Shown here: one piece after another, positions 5,480-13,981 of the stretch
How positions within the stretch are numbered: position 1 is the first letter of the stretch
How the letters are laid out: each line of letters opens with the position of its first letter
Source: Ghiorsea sp.
GTDB lineage: Bacteria; Pseudomonadota; Zetaproteobacteria; Mariprofundales; Mariprofundaceae
DNA: 13,981 nt
Direction: 5' to 3'
Assembly (NCBI GenBank): GCA_027053695.1
Contig: JALUHL010000058.1
Location: forward strand, 1-13,981
The notes under the pieces: generated by a model
Told to the model about the DNA's origin: nothing
The model's input: the letters and a program-made list of their open reading frames with translations, nothing else
The model's database searches: none
Program-made: the position numbers and the translations under genes

Positions 5480-8400
5480 ATGCCACCTGAGGAAGTTTCC
5501 CAAACCTACGATAACCCCTTTGTTCATTTGCATTTGCATTCGGATTACTCCATGCAACGCAGCACGGCGAAAGTGAAAAAGATGCTGGATTTGGTGGCAG
5601 CGTTGCAGCAGCCTGCCGTGGCGCTCACGGATTATGGCAACCTGTATGGTGCAATTGAGTTTTATTCTCAGGCCATGAGCCGTGGCATTAAACCTGTGTT
5701 GGGTTGTGAATTCAACCTTTGCGACAACCATCTGGAAAAAATCAGCGAAGGTCCACGCCGCCCCACTTTTCCAAACATTGTATTGCTCGCACGCAACAAT
5801 AAAGGCTGGCATAATTTAATTAAGCTTACATCAATTGCTTCGCTTGAAGGCTATTATTATGAGCCGCGAATTGATAAGGCTTTGCTGCGTGAATACAGCG
5901 AAGGTGTGATTGCGTTATCATCGGGTTGGCATGGCGATGTGGAGAAAGCTCTGCGCCAAGGCGATAAGCAGCAAGCCCTTGCTTTGGTTGAGGAATACAA
6001 GTCTATTTTTGAGCCTGATAGCTTCTTTTTGGAGCTGCAGCGCTTAAATTATAAGGGTCAAGAAAGTTTGAATCAGGATGTGATTGCGCTGGCGCATCAA
6101 GCTGATGTGCCTTTGGTGGCGAGCAATAATGTTCACTTCCTTAAAGAAGATGATAAGCAGGCATTTAAAGTGCTCTCGGCGCTGCGAGATGGTGCAACAT
6201 TGGATGCTGATGACTTGAATGGCTTGAGCGATGAGCGCTATTTGAAAGCATCGGATGCTATGCAGCGCTTATTTGAGGATGTGCCTGAAGCGTTGGAAAA
6301 TACGCTGGTGATTGCGCAATCGTGTAATGTTGAACTTGAATTTTACAATTATCAGTTGCCCGATTTTCAAACGCCCGATGGCTCAGATTTGAATGATTAT
6401 ATTCGGGTATTATCTGAGCAAGGCTTGGATAAACGCTGGCCTAGTATTTTGCAGGGCATGCCAGATGCTGACAGAGCGATGTATGAAAAGCGGCTTCATT
6501 TTGAGTTGGACATCATCGTTCAAATGGGGTTCCCAGGCTATTTTCTTATTGTATCCGATTTCATCATTTGGGGTAAAGAGCAGGGTATTCCCGTGGGGCC
6601 GGGGCGTGGCTCTGGTGCGGGTTCATTGGTGGCTTATGTGCTTGAAATTACAGACTTAGATCCCATCAAATATGGTTTGTTGTTTGAACGATTCTTAAAT
6701 CCAGAACGGATTTCTATGCCTGACTTTGATATTGATTTCTGCCGAGACCGCAGGGCAGAAGTGATTGATTATGTCACGCACAAATATGGCGAAGATAAAG
6801 TAGCGCAAATCATCACTTATGGAGCAATGAAAGCTAAAAATGTAGTCCGCGATGTAGGGCGAGTTTTAGGCATTGATTTGGGTAAAATTAACACCATTGC
6901 CAAGCTGATTTCATCGGATTTGGGGATAACATTAGAAAAAGCATTGGAGCTGGAGCCCAAGCTTGAGGCTATGCGCGATGAAGATAATGAGGTGCAAGCC
7001 TTGTTTGATTTGGCGTTAAGGCTTGAAGGCATGAACCGCAATATTGGTAAACATGCTGCGGGTGTGATTATTGGGCGCTGGGGTTTATCAGAAACTGCAC
7101 CTATCAACCGCGACCCTAAGGGTGGTGAAAATGCGCATAAAAGCCCGGTCGTGCAGTGGGATATGGGCAGTGCTGAGAAAATGGGACTGATTAAGTTCGA
7201 TTTCTTGGGGCTGAAAACGCTGACTGTGGTTGATTTGGCTGTGCGTTTGGTGCGGGAAACTGCTAACCCTGATTTTAATATTAGCACAATCCCTATGGAT
7301 GATACGGCGAGTTTTGAGTTGATGCAAAGCGGGCACACTGCAGCGGTATTCCAAATTGAATCGCAAGGTATGCGTGAGCTTCTGGTCAAGCTTTTGCCCG
7401 ATTGCTTTGAAGATGTAATTGCTTTGGTGGCTTTGTATCGCCCAGGGCCTTTGGAATCAGGCATGGTGGATACTTATGTGGAGTGTAAACATGGCCGCCA
7501 AGAGATTGCTTATGCGTTGCCACAGTTAGAGCCTATTCTTAAAGAAACCAATGGTGTGATTCTGTATCAAGAGCAGGTGATGAAAATTGCCCAAGACCTT
7601 GCAGGCTACACGCTTGGTCAAGCTGATATGTTGCGCCGAGCTATGGGTAAGAAAAAGCCTGAAGAAATGCAAAAGCAGCGTGAAATTTTTATGGCGGGTG
7701 CTGAGAAAAATGGGCATGACCCTGCCAAGGCTGAGCAAATTTTTGATTTGATGGAAAAGTTTGCGGGTTATGGGTTTAACAAATCACATTCTGCGGCATA
7801 CGGCCTTATTTGCTACCAAACGGCATATTTAAAAGCCCATTATCCACAAGCATTTATGGCGGCGACCTTATCTTGCGATATGGGTTCGGATGAAAAGGTC
7901 AAAGGGCTGGTTGAAGATTGTAAAAGTATGGGGTTAGACATTTTGCCGCCACATATCAACACATCCGATTGGGAATTTACGCCCCAAGGCGAGAAAGATA
8001 TTGTATTCGGTTTGGGTGCAATCAAAGGGGTGGGTGAAGCGGCCATTCGCGAGATTGTGAAAGTGCGCAAAGAAGGTGGGGAGTTTGCAACGTTTGAAGA
8101 TTTAATCACGCGCATACCCAAGGGCTGTTTTAATAAACGCATTGGCGAAGCCTTGATTAAAGCAGGCGCTATGGATGGGCTTGTACCACATATTGCGGCT
8201 GGCCTAAAAGGTTTGGATAGCGCACTCAATGTTGCCAACCAAAGGCGGAAACAACAAAATGATAGGCAGTCTGCATTATTTTCTGTGGAGACTATGCGTG
8301 AATCTGAACCTGATTTATTTCCTGAATGTAAAGCTTACACCATGGGTGAATGTTTGCAGGCAGAGCGCGAAGTGTTTGGCTTTTTCTTAACAGGGCACCC

Positions 8401-9097
8401 CTTAGAAGAATACTTGTCACAAGTGAAAAATCTTGGTGATACCCATTTGGGGCAATTGGATGACTTGCAGCATGATGCTATGGTGATCTTGCCTGTATTC
8501 GTGTCGTCTTTCCGAGAATACCGCACCAAAAAAGGCGCAAATATGGCATTTGTGCAAGTTGATGATTTGCACGGCTCCGCAGAGCTGATTGTCTTCCAAA
8601 AAACCTATGAAATATGTGCAGAACTCTTGAAGGCGGATAAACCGTTGCTTCTAGCTGCAAGGGTGGATGCGAGCAAAGAAAAACCTGTGCTGATTGCTGA
8701 GAAAGTGGAACTATTGCAAGATATGTTGCCACAGTTGATTCATAAAGTGCATATCACGGGAAGCAGTTTAACGTGGGATAAAACACGCATCGATGGGTTG
8801 TTGCAATATTGCTCGCGCCCTAAAGGTGGAAAGGGCGATGAAGAGCATGAAGATGGCCTTGAGCAAGATCTCAAAGGGGAAGAAAACTTGGTTTCTCTAC
8901 CTTTAAGCTTTGCGCTTAAGCTAGCAGATGGCAGTATTGCCGAGTTAGAAACTTTGAACACCAACTTATTGTGGCATGAAGAAAGCCAGAATTGGTTGGC
9001 GAAACATCTTGATAAAAAATCTATGATGCTTGAGTGTAAACCTTGGCAGATTAAATTTGCAGAGAAACGCAAGGTGTATCAATCAAGACAGGGGTAA
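5480..9097 (+). CDS. dnaE: DNA polymerase III subunit alpha
   Basis: The 1205-aa catalytic subunit of the replicative polymerase, slightly longer than the usual 1160. Order of domains: PHP domain from HLHLHSDYS (16-24) to about 290; palm with GPGRGSGAGS (373-382), the catalytic Asp pair in PDFDIDF (414-420) and the third Asp in KFDFLGL (572-578); the fingers segment with YRPGPLESGM (653-662), ILYQEQVM (694-701) and GYGFNKSHSAAYG (763-775); a helix-hairpin-helix at GAIKGVGEAAI (846-856); the clamp-binding pentapeptide QSALF (930-934); an OB fold at about 1000-1040; then a C-terminal domain. In the PHP domain the usual TDHGN reads TDYGN (50-54), so metal binding there is probably lost, as in E. 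coli. A charged, mostly acidic stretch at about 1113-1136 looks like a family-variable insert. ATG at 5480 has a poor ribosome binding site. It probably heads the dnaE-accA-apbE cluster. Confidence 0.97.
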   Translation: MPPEEVSQTYDNPFVHLHLHSDYSMQRSTAKVKKMLDLVAALQQPAVALTDYGNLYGAIEFYSQAMSRGIKPVLGCEFNLCDNHLEKISEGPRRPTFPNIVLLARNNKGWHNLIKLTSIASLEGYYYEPRIDKALLREYSEGVIALSSGWHGDVEKALRQGDKQQALALVEEYKSIFEPDSFFLELQRLNYKGQESLNQDVIALAHQADVPLVASNNVHFLKEDDKQAFKVLSALRDGATLDADDLNGLSDERYLKASDAMQRLFEDVPEALENTLVIAQSCNVELEFYNYQLPDFQTPDGSDLNDYIRVLSEQGLDKRWPSILQGMPDADRAMYEKRLHFELDIIVQMGFPGYFLIVSDFIIWGKEQGIPVGPGRGSGAGSLVAYVLEITDLDPIKYGLLFERFLNPERISMPDFDIDFCRDRRAEVIDYVTHKYGEDKVAQIITYGAMKAKNVVRDVGRVLGIDLGKINTIAKLISSDLGITLEKALELEPKLEAMRDEDNEVQALFDLALRLEGMNRNIGKHAAGVIIGRWGLSETAPINRDPKGGENAHKSPVVQWDMGSAEKMGLIKFDFLGLKTLTVVDLAVRLVRETANPDFNISTIPMDDTASFELMQSGHTAAVFQIESQGMRELLVKLLPDCFEDVIALVALYRPGPLESGMVDTYVECKHGRQEIAYALPQLEPILKETNGVILYQEQVMKIAQDLAGYTLGQADMLRRAMGKKKPEEMQKQREIFMAGAEKNGHDPAKAEQIFDLMEKFAGYGFNKSHSAAYGLICYQTAYLKAHYPQAFMAATLSCDMGSDEKVKGLVEDCKSMGLDILPPHINTSDWEFTPQGEKDIVFGLGAIKGVGEAAIREIVKVRKEGGEFATFEDLITRIPKGCFNKRIGEALIKAGAMDGLVPHIAAGLKGLDSALNVANQRRKQQNDRQSALFSVETMRESEPDLFPECKAYTMGECLQAEREVFGFFLTGHPLEEYLSQVKNLGDTHLGQLDDLQHDAMVILPVFVSSFREYRTKKGANMAFVQVDDLHGSAELIVFQKTYEICAELLKADKPLLLAARVDASKEKPVLIAEKVELLQDMLPQLIHKVHITGSSLTWDKTRIDGLLQYCSRPKGGKGDEEHEDGLEQDLKGEENLVSLPLSFALKLADGSIAELETLNTNLLWHEESQNWLAKHLDKKSMMLECKPWQIKFAEKRKVYQSRQG
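9090..9094 (+). promoter_or_regulatory. accA ribosome binding site abutting the dnaE stop
   Basis: AGGGG directly precedes the dnaE TAA and lies 6 nt before the accA ATG at 9101. The placement means ribosomes ending on dnaE uncover or reuse it, suggesting translational coupling of the two genes. Confidence 0.65.
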
Positions 9098-9100
9098 CAC

Positions 9101-10060
9101 ATGGCGACATATCTGGAGTTTGAGCGTCCAATTGCGGAAATGACAGCTAAAATTGAGGAGCTATCACTGATGGGTGATGATGCGAAAGTAAATATTGCTG
9201 ATGAAGTAGAGCGTTTGAATGCCAAGCGCGATGAGCTGGTCAAGCGCGTTTATGACAATGCTAGCCGCAATGAAGTTGCACAGCTTTCACGCCACCCTGA
9301 TAGGCCCAACCTGCTAGATTATTTACCTTTGATGTTTGATGATTTCCAAGAGCTGCATGGGGACAGGGCATTTGCTGATGATGCAGCCATTGTGGGTGGC
9401 ATTGCACGGTTTCGTGACCATTCAGTGATGGTTGTAGGGCATCAGAAAGGGAAAAGTACATCAGAAAAAATTAAGCGTAATTTTGGCATGGCAAAACCTG
9501 AAGGGTATCGCAAAGCTTTACGTTTATTTAAGCTTGCAGAGCGTTTTGATATGCCAGTGTTGACCTTTATTGATACATCGGGGGCATGGCCAGGTATTGA
9601 TGCAGAAGAGCGTGGGCAAAGTGAGGCGATTGCGAGAAACTTACAAGCATTAGCCGTATTAAAAGTACCTGTGATTAGCACTGTGATTGGTGAAGGTGGT
9701 TCTGGTGGCGCTCTGGCCATTGGTGTGGGCGATAGGCTTTATATGCAGAAATTTTCTACCTATGCGGTGATTTCACCTGAAGGCTGTGCTGCTATTCTTT
9801 GGCATGATAGAAAATATGCACCTCAAGCTGCTGAGGCATTAAAACCCACGGCAGTGGATATGAAGAACTTGGGCTTGATTGATGCTATTATAGATGAGCC
9901 TAAAGAAGGTGCGCACAGAAATGTAGAAAAGGCTGCTGAATTGATGGCAGATACATTGTATAAAAGTCTTGAGAAGCTTTTGAAAGTGCCACAGAAGAAG
10001 CTGTTGAAACAACGCGAGAAACGCTTGCGAAACATGGGCGAGTTTAATAGCAGTAAATGA
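9101..10060 (+). CDS. accA: Acetyl-CoA carboxylase carboxyltransferase subunit alpha
   Basis: AccA pairs with AccD (not in the window) to move the carboxyl group from biotinyl-BCCP to acetyl-CoA, making malonyl-CoA for fatty acid synthesis. The 319-aa length is standard. Visible features: N-terminal coiled helices (1-55), HPDRPNLLDYLPLMFDDFQE at 65-84, GDRAFADDAAIVGGIA at 87-102, KIKRNFGMAKPEGYRKALRL at 123-142, the crotonase-fold loops GEGGSGGALAIGVGDRLYM (197-215) and YAVISPEGCAAILW (221-234). The normally near-invariant DTPGAYPGIGAEERGQ stretch reads DTSGAWPGIDAEERGQ (158-173), with three changes (P to S, Y to W, G to D). The gene starts 3 nt after dnaE and its TGA overlaps the apbE ATG, so it is the middle of a tightly coupled cluster; dnaE-accA adjacency is well known in proteobacteria. 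Confidence 0.97.
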   Translation: MATYLEFERPIAEMTAKIEELSLMGDDAKVNIADEVERLNAKRDELVKRVYDNASRNEVAQLSRHPDRPNLLDYLPLMFDDFQELHGDRAFADDAAIVGGIARFRDHSVMVVGHQKGKSTSEKIKRNFGMAKPEGYRKALRLFKLAERFDMPVLTFIDTSGAWPGIDAEERGQSEAIARNLQALAVLKVPVISTVIGEGGSGGALAIGVGDRLYMQKFSTYAVISPEGCAAILWHDRKYAPQAAEALKPTAVDMKNLGLIDAIIDEPKEGAHRNVEKAAELMADTLYKSLEKLLKVPQKKLLKQREKRLRNMGEFNSSK

Positions 10061-11064
10061 ATCGTTTTTCAGCCTTAGGGCTGATATTTTTGATATCGAG
10101 CTTGTTTGGCTGTACGCAGGCTGCGCAAGATGTGCATGAAACACGGTTTTTACTTGGTACGCTTGTTGAATTCACCATACATACAAAAGATGAAAAGACT
10201 GCGCTAAAAGCTATCTCTAAAGCAGCACAAGTGATGCAGCAAGTGGAAGATACATTCACTACCTATGGTGATGTTGATAATACAGTCAAACAATTCAACC
10301 AGGCGGATGTTGCGCAAGCGGTAAGACTGGCACCTGAAGTTGATAAGCTACTTTTGCAATCCATCAGTGTTCATCAGCAAAGTCATGCTGCTTTTGACCC
10401 CACATTAGGTGTTTTGAATAAACTCTGGGGCTTTTCAGGCGAACATCTCTCAAAAAAGCCACCAACGGGTGCGCAAATCCAACAAGCCTTAGCACAAAGT
10501 GGCGTACAGAACATCCAAAAAACAGAGCAAGGCTGGGTCAAAAAAGTGCAAGGGTTAGCGCTTGATTTTGGTGCGATTGCCAAGGGTTATGCGATTGACC
10601 AAGGCATACAAGTGTTTAAGCAATACGGCTTTACGCAAGCCATTATCAATGCAGGTGGTGATATGCGTATATTGGGTCAACATGGGGATAAACCATGGCG
10701 CATTGCGATTCGACACCCTAGACAAAGCCAAGCTTTAGGTTGGGTGCAAGTAGAGCATGATACAAGCATTGTGACATCAGGCGATTATGAGCGCTTTTAT
10801 ATATATCAAGGGCAGCGGTATCATCATATTTTAAATCCAGACACAGGTAAACCTGCAAAAAGGAGCCAAAGCGTGACAGTGATTGCGCCAACAGCAACGC
10901 TTGCTGATGCATGGAGCACAGCTTTGTTTGTGCTTGGCTCAGAGCAGGGCTTAAAAGTGCTTAAGAAGCAGAAAGGTTTAAGTGTGTTGTGGGTGAATGC
11001 TGATGCAAGCTTAAGCCAAACGCATGATTTTCAAATGCGTGACCTAGCTCACAAAACGGAATAA
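10057..11064 (+). CDS. apbE: FAD:protein FMN transferase, lipoprotein
   Basis: ApbE attaches FMN from FAD covalently to Ser/Thr of exported flavoproteins such as NqrB/NqrC or RnfG/RnfD. The 335-aa protein begins with a lipoprotein signal: basic start, hydrophobic stretch 6-17, lipobox LFGC at 16-19 with Cys19 as the lipidated residue, so it should be anchored on the periplasmic side. Family motifs follow: FLLGTLVEFTIHT (31-43), DFGAIAKGYAID (170-181), NAGGDMRILG (198-207), TSGDYERF (240-247), YHHILNPDTGKP (255-266) and ADAWSTALFVLG (283-294), covering FAD- and Mg2+-binding regions. The ATG overlaps the accA stop as ATGA, indicating coupled translation. No flavoprotein target gene is in the window, so the partner must be encoded elsewhere. 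Confidence 0.95.
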   Translation: MNRFSALGLIFLISSLFGCTQAAQDVHETRFLLGTLVEFTIHTKDEKTALKAISKAAQVMQQVEDTFTTYGDVDNTVKQFNQADVAQAVRLAPEVDKLLLQSISVHQQSHAAFDPTLGVLNKLWGFSGEHLSKKPPTGAQIQQALAQSGVQNIQKTEQGWVKKVQGLALDFGAIAKGYAIDQGIQVFKQYGFTQAIINAGGDMRILGQHGDKPWRIAIRHPRQSQALGWVQVEHDTSIVTSGDYERFYIYQGQRYHHILNPDTGKPAKRSQSVTVIAPTATLADAWSTALFVLGSEQGLKVLKKQKGLSVLWVNADASLSQTHDFQMRDLAHKTE

Positions 11065-11103
11065 AGCCTTGTCGAAGACAATTATATTTGGATAGTTGCT
11101 TGG

Positions 11104-12033
11104 ATGACTGGGGAAAACTTAATCAAAAGTGAAGATTTTCAGGGAAGTAAATTTCCTGATTTGGCTGTGCTTTATCCTGAAGAGTTAGAAGCCATGTATG
11201 AGGTGGCAGAGTTGCAGACCTTTGCTGCCGATGAAACCGTGATTACAGAAGGGCAAGAAGGCGATTATTTATATTTGGTCAGGTCGGGTTTGTTACGTGT
11301 GATTAAGCAACATGCTGGTAGTATTTATGAAGTTGCAACCATTGCTCCAGGTGATGTTTTTGGCGAATTTTCTGTGCTTTTTCAGAGTAAAGCTGGTGCA
11401 GAAGTGCGGACCATGGATGCCTGCGAACTTTATGCTATCCCCAGCAAAACTGTACGCGATATTTTAAATGATAATGAGCGGTTTATGCGCGCAACAACCC
11501 AGCTTGCAGAGAAGCGTTCTGCTGCTAGCGCTTTGGCAGTTAATCCAATTTTTTCGACATTGCCCATGGCGGTACGCGAAGTGGCTTTGTTTAATGCAAA
11601 GTTTGTGAGCTTAGCTGCCAATGAGGTTTTACTGGCTGAAGGTGAGGTTGAAGATAACCATATGTTTATTATTCTTTCAGGTGAATTGGAAGTAACGATT
11701 GTGCATCCGAACAAAAAGAATGAAAACATTTTCTTAGCTACATTGTCTTCAGGTGATGAGGCAGGTGAAATCACGGTGGTGACCAATATGCCGCATATGG
11801 CAACAGTCAAAGCACTAGGAGCTGTAAGAGCGCTGGCCATCCGCAATAGTTTTATTGTTGCCTGGGCAGAAAGGCATACTGATTTTGCCTACGCACTATA
11901 TGGGCTTGTGTATCGAAAATTATCCAAAACGCAAGATATTCTGAGTGATGTATTGAGTGAAAGTGAAGCCAAAGTATTGACGTTAAATACCATGCCATCC
12001 TTGGAAGAGTTTAAACAGCAACACGGGTTATAA
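11104..12033 (+). CDS. Tandem cyclic-nucleotide-binding-domain protein without DNA-binding domain
   Basis: A 309-aa, apparently cytosolic protein with two CNB (CAP effector-type) beta-barrels. Domain 1 (about 25-135) has GQEGDYLYLVRSGLLRV and APGDVFGEFSVLF; domain 2 (about 148-275) has LAEGEVEDNHMFIILSGELEV and SSGDEAGEITVV. The C-terminal 35 residues contain no helix-turn-helix, kinase or transporter domain, so it is not a standard CRP regulator. In cAMP-binding homologues a phosphate-binding Arg follows the GE motif (PRAATV in protein kinase A). The equivalents here are KAGAEV (97-102) and PHMATV (230-235), so both barrels lack it, and nucleotide binding is doubtful. It starts 39 nt after apbE with a weak ribosome binding site and its stop touches the uvrB stop. 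It may be a protein-protein or sensory adaptor, but function is unknown. Confidence 0.85.
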   Translation: MTGENLIKSEDFQGSKFPDLAVLYPEELEAMYEVAELQTFAADETVITEGQEGDYLYLVRSGLLRVIKQHAGSIYEVATIAPGDVFGEFSVLFQSKAGAEVRTMDACELYAIPSKTVRDILNDNERFMRATTQLAEKRSAASALAVNPIFSTLPMAVREVALFNAKFVSLAANEVLLAEGEVEDNHMFIILSGELEVTIVHPNKKNENIFLATLSSGDEAGEITVVTNMPHMATVKALGAVRALAIRNSFIVAWAERHTDFAYALYGLVYRKLSKTQDILSDVLSESEAKVLTLNTMPSLEEFKQQHGL

Positions 12034-13981
12034 TTAAGATTGCAGCTTACTGATTTCATCCCTGTATTTTGCAGCATCTTCAAAGCGCAAATCCGCAGCA
12101 GCTTCAGTCATTAACCTTTCCAATTCATTGATACGCACTTTTTTCTCCACGTCCGTCAGTATTTCAGGCTCGGCAACTTCAGGAATACGCCCATAATCCA
12201 TATTATAGACTGAGCCAAGAATATCTTGAATGCCTTTTTTGATGGTAAGCGGTGTGATGCCATGTTTCTTGTTATAGGCCAGTTGTTTTTCTCGTCGTCT
12301 AGATGTTTCATCCATGGCTTTTTGCATAGAATCTGTGATTTTATCAGCATAAAGGATGACTTTGCCTTCTGCATTTCTCGCTGCGCGGCCAATGGTTTGA
12401 ATCAATGAGCGCACGGAACGTAAAAAGCCCTCTTTGTCCGCATCGAAAATGCTGACAAGGCTAACTTCAGGTAAATCTAAACCTTCACGCAATAGGTTGA
12501 TACCCACTAAAATATCAAACTCGCCCAAGCGTAAATCGCGTAAAATTTCCATGCGTTCAATGGTGTTGATATCCGAATGAAGGTAGCGAACGCGCAAGCC
12601 CACATCGGTTAAATATTCACTTAAATCTTCGGCCATGCGTTTGGTCAAACATGTTGCCAATACACGGTCACCTTTAGCAATGGTTTCATTGGCAGCCGTG
12701 ATGAAATCTTCAACTTGTGAAGTGGCAGGGCGAATTTCAATTTCAGGGTCAATTAAACCTGTTGGTCGAATAATCTGTTCGATAAAAGCGCCGCCCGTTT
12801 TTTCAAGCTCGTAGTTGCCTGGTGTCGCCGAGACATGAATCATTTGCGGGGCTATGGCTTCAAATTCATGAAACTGTAGCGGGCGGTTATCCAGAGCTGA
12901 TGGTAAGCGAAAGCCAAAATTGACCAAGGTTTGCTTGCGTGCTCTATCACCCTTAAACATGCCACCAATTTGTGGAACGGTGACATGAGATTCATCCAGC
13001 ATAACAACAGCATTGTTGGGCAAATAATCCAATAATGTGGGTGGCGCTTCACCCGCAGGTCGCCCTGATAAGTGGCGAGAGTAATTTTCCATGCCTGTGC
13101 AATGGCCAATTTCTTGCATCATTTCTAAATCAAATATGGTGCGCTGTTCTAAGCGTTGCGCTTCAACCAGTTTATTTTGGTCATGTAATTCTGCCAAGCG
13201 TTCAGCAAGCTCTTCTTTGATGGTTTTCATGGCATTGACCAATGTGCTACGAGGTGTCACAAAGTGAGATTTGGGGAATACGGTGTATTTATGCAAGCTT
13301 TCAATACGTTGCCCAGTGAGCGGATGAAAGCAAGAAATAGCATCCACTTCATCACCGAAGAACTCTACGCGAATAGCCGAATCTTCAGCATCGGCAGGGT
13401 AAATTTCTAACACATCTCCACGCAAACGAAATGTTCCCCTATGAAAGTCGGTGTCATTGCGTGTGTATTGCAGCTCCACCAGTTTATTCACTGCTGCACG
13501 TTGGTCTTGCTCTCTGCCGACCTCAAAATATTGCAGCATATTGGCATAAGCTTCAGGGCTACCCAAGCCATAAATGCAAGAAACCGATGCAATGATAATC
13601 ACATCTTCTCGCTCCAGTAATGCGCGGGTAGCAGCATGGCGCATGCGGTCGATATGTTCGTTGATGGATGAGTCTTTTTCGATAAATGTATCCGATGCAG
13701 GCACATAAGCTTCAGGCTGATAATAATCGTAATAAGAGACAAAATATTCCACGGCATTGTCAGGAAAAAACTGTTTGAATTCGCCGTAAAGTTGGGCAGC
13801 CAATGTTTTATTAGGTGCCATGATTAAGGTTGGCTTTTGCGATTGTTCAATCACACAGGCCATGGTGTAAGTTTTACCCGAACCTGTTACGCCAAGCAGG
13901 ACTTGGTGTGGCTCGTTATTTGCTATACCCTGAATGAGCTTTTCTATGGCTTGTGGTTGGTCACCTTGAGGTATAAAATCG
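12034..13981 (-). CDS. uvrB: Excinuclease ABC subunit B, 5' end outside window
   Basis: UvrB is the damage-verifying helicase of nucleotide excision repair, handed DNA by UvrA and nicking it with UvrC. The frame stays open to the right edge; about 20-25 N-terminal residues and the start codon lie outside, so an internal ATG at 13863 is not the start. Visible from the edge: [12 protein letters not shown], the Walker A GVTGSGKT (near 13890-13867), [17 protein letters not shown], the DNA-threading beta-hairpin [26 protein letters not shown], the [18 protein letters not shown] segment, helicase motifs [20 protein letters not shown] and [12 protein letters not shown], and the C-terminal UVR domain [20 protein letters not shown] near the stop, used to contact UvrC. 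All parts look intact. The gene converges on the CNB-domain gene with no base between stops. No LexA-type operator can be checked because the promoter is outside. Confidence 0.97.
   Translation of the reverse strand, partial: DFIPQGDQPQAIEKLIQGIANNEPHQVLLGVTGSGKTYTMACVIEQSQKPTLIMAPNKTLAAQLYGEFKQFFPDNAVEYFVSYYDYYQPEAYVPASDTFIEKDSSINEHIDRMRHAATRALLEREDVIIIASVSCIYGLGSPEAYANMLQYFEVGREQDQRAAVNKLVELQYTRNDTDFHRGTFRLRGDVLEIYPADAEDSAIRVEFFGDEVDAISCFHPLTGQRIESLHKYTVFPKSHFVTPRSTLVNAMKTIKEELAERLAELHDQNKLVEAQRLEQRTIFDLEMMQEIGHCTGMENYSRHLSGRPAGEAPPTLLDYLPNNAVVMLDESHVTVPQIGGMFKGDRARKQTLVNFGFRLPSALDNRPLQFHEFEAIAPQMIHVSATPGNYELEKTGGAFIEQIIRPTGLIDPEIEIRPATSQVEDFITAANETIAKGDRVLATCLTKRMAEDLSEYLTDVGLRVRYLHSDINTIERMEILRDLRLGEFDILVGINLLREGLDLPEVSLVSIFDADKEGFLRSVRSLIQTIGRAARNAEGKVILYADKITDSMQKAMDETSRRREKQLAYNKKHGITPLTIKKGIQDILGSVYNMDYGRIPEVAEPEILTDVEKKVRINELERLMTEAAADLRFEDAAKYRDEISKLQS

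Noticed and set aside
6817..7464. 215-codon minus-strand open frame inside dnaE
   Set aside because: It is antisense to the palm-domain coding sequence, is rich in Ser/Pro/Leu as expected of an antisense shadow, and has no recognisable motif.
13861..13863. ATG as the start of uvrB
   Set aside because: The frame continues upstream to the edge with [12 protein letters not shown] and the Walker A motif, both essential parts of UvrB, so this ATG is internal.
1..13981. tRNA, rRNA or tmRNA genes
   Set aside because: Reading the intergenic gaps showed no T-loop GGTTCRA with cloverleaf arms and no rRNA-like conserved blocks; the GGTTC matches in the repeats lack matching arms.

Overview
The window (about 45% GC by eye) is a dense stretch of a bacterial chromosome carrying ordinary housekeeping genes. 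An LpxK lipid A kinase, a lipoprotein-type ApbE and an IspB-like polyprenyl synthase indicate a Gram-negative (diderm) bacterium. The dnaE-accA neighbourhood and the protein sequences suggest a proteobacterium of gamma-, beta- or zetaproteobacterial type; I cannot place it more precisely from sequence alone.

Layout. Positions 1-1819 hold a compact leftward operon read as PPOX/HugZ-like flavin-fold protein, inositol-monophosphatase-family phosphatase, then polyprenyl diphosphate synthase, which runs off the left edge. Positions 1820-2417 are a divergent intergenic region made almost entirely of repeats. lpxK (2418-3422) follows rightward, then a second repeat-rich gap (3423-3833), then a sodium:solute symporter (3834-5297). 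A possible small basic protein sits in the gap before dnaE. Next comes a tight rightward cluster: dnaE (DNA polymerase III alpha), accA (3 nt later, Shine-Dalgarno overlapping the dnaE stop), apbE (ATGA overlap with accA) and a double cyclic-nucleotide-binding-domain protein. uvrB is on the minus strand, converges on that last gene with no base between the stop codons, and runs off the right edge.

Working together. accA supplies half of the carboxyltransferase for malonyl-CoA and so feeds membrane and lipid A synthesis, in which LpxK acts late. IspB makes the quinone side chain, ApbE flavinylates exported redox proteins, and DnaE and UvrB serve DNA replication and repair. These genes share growth-related roles but not one pathway.

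Most notable are the repeats around lpxK. Two roughly 134-bp copies, about 95% identical, of a long nested palindrome lie in direct orientation on either side of the gene. Each is preceded by a small hairpin whose stem sequence differs between copies while pairing is kept, and each is followed by a 9-nt-period degenerate tract. A further 64-bp module occurs before one copy and after the other. I see no transposase, CRISPR array, tRNA, rRNA or phage gene, and no convincing new multi-gene system.
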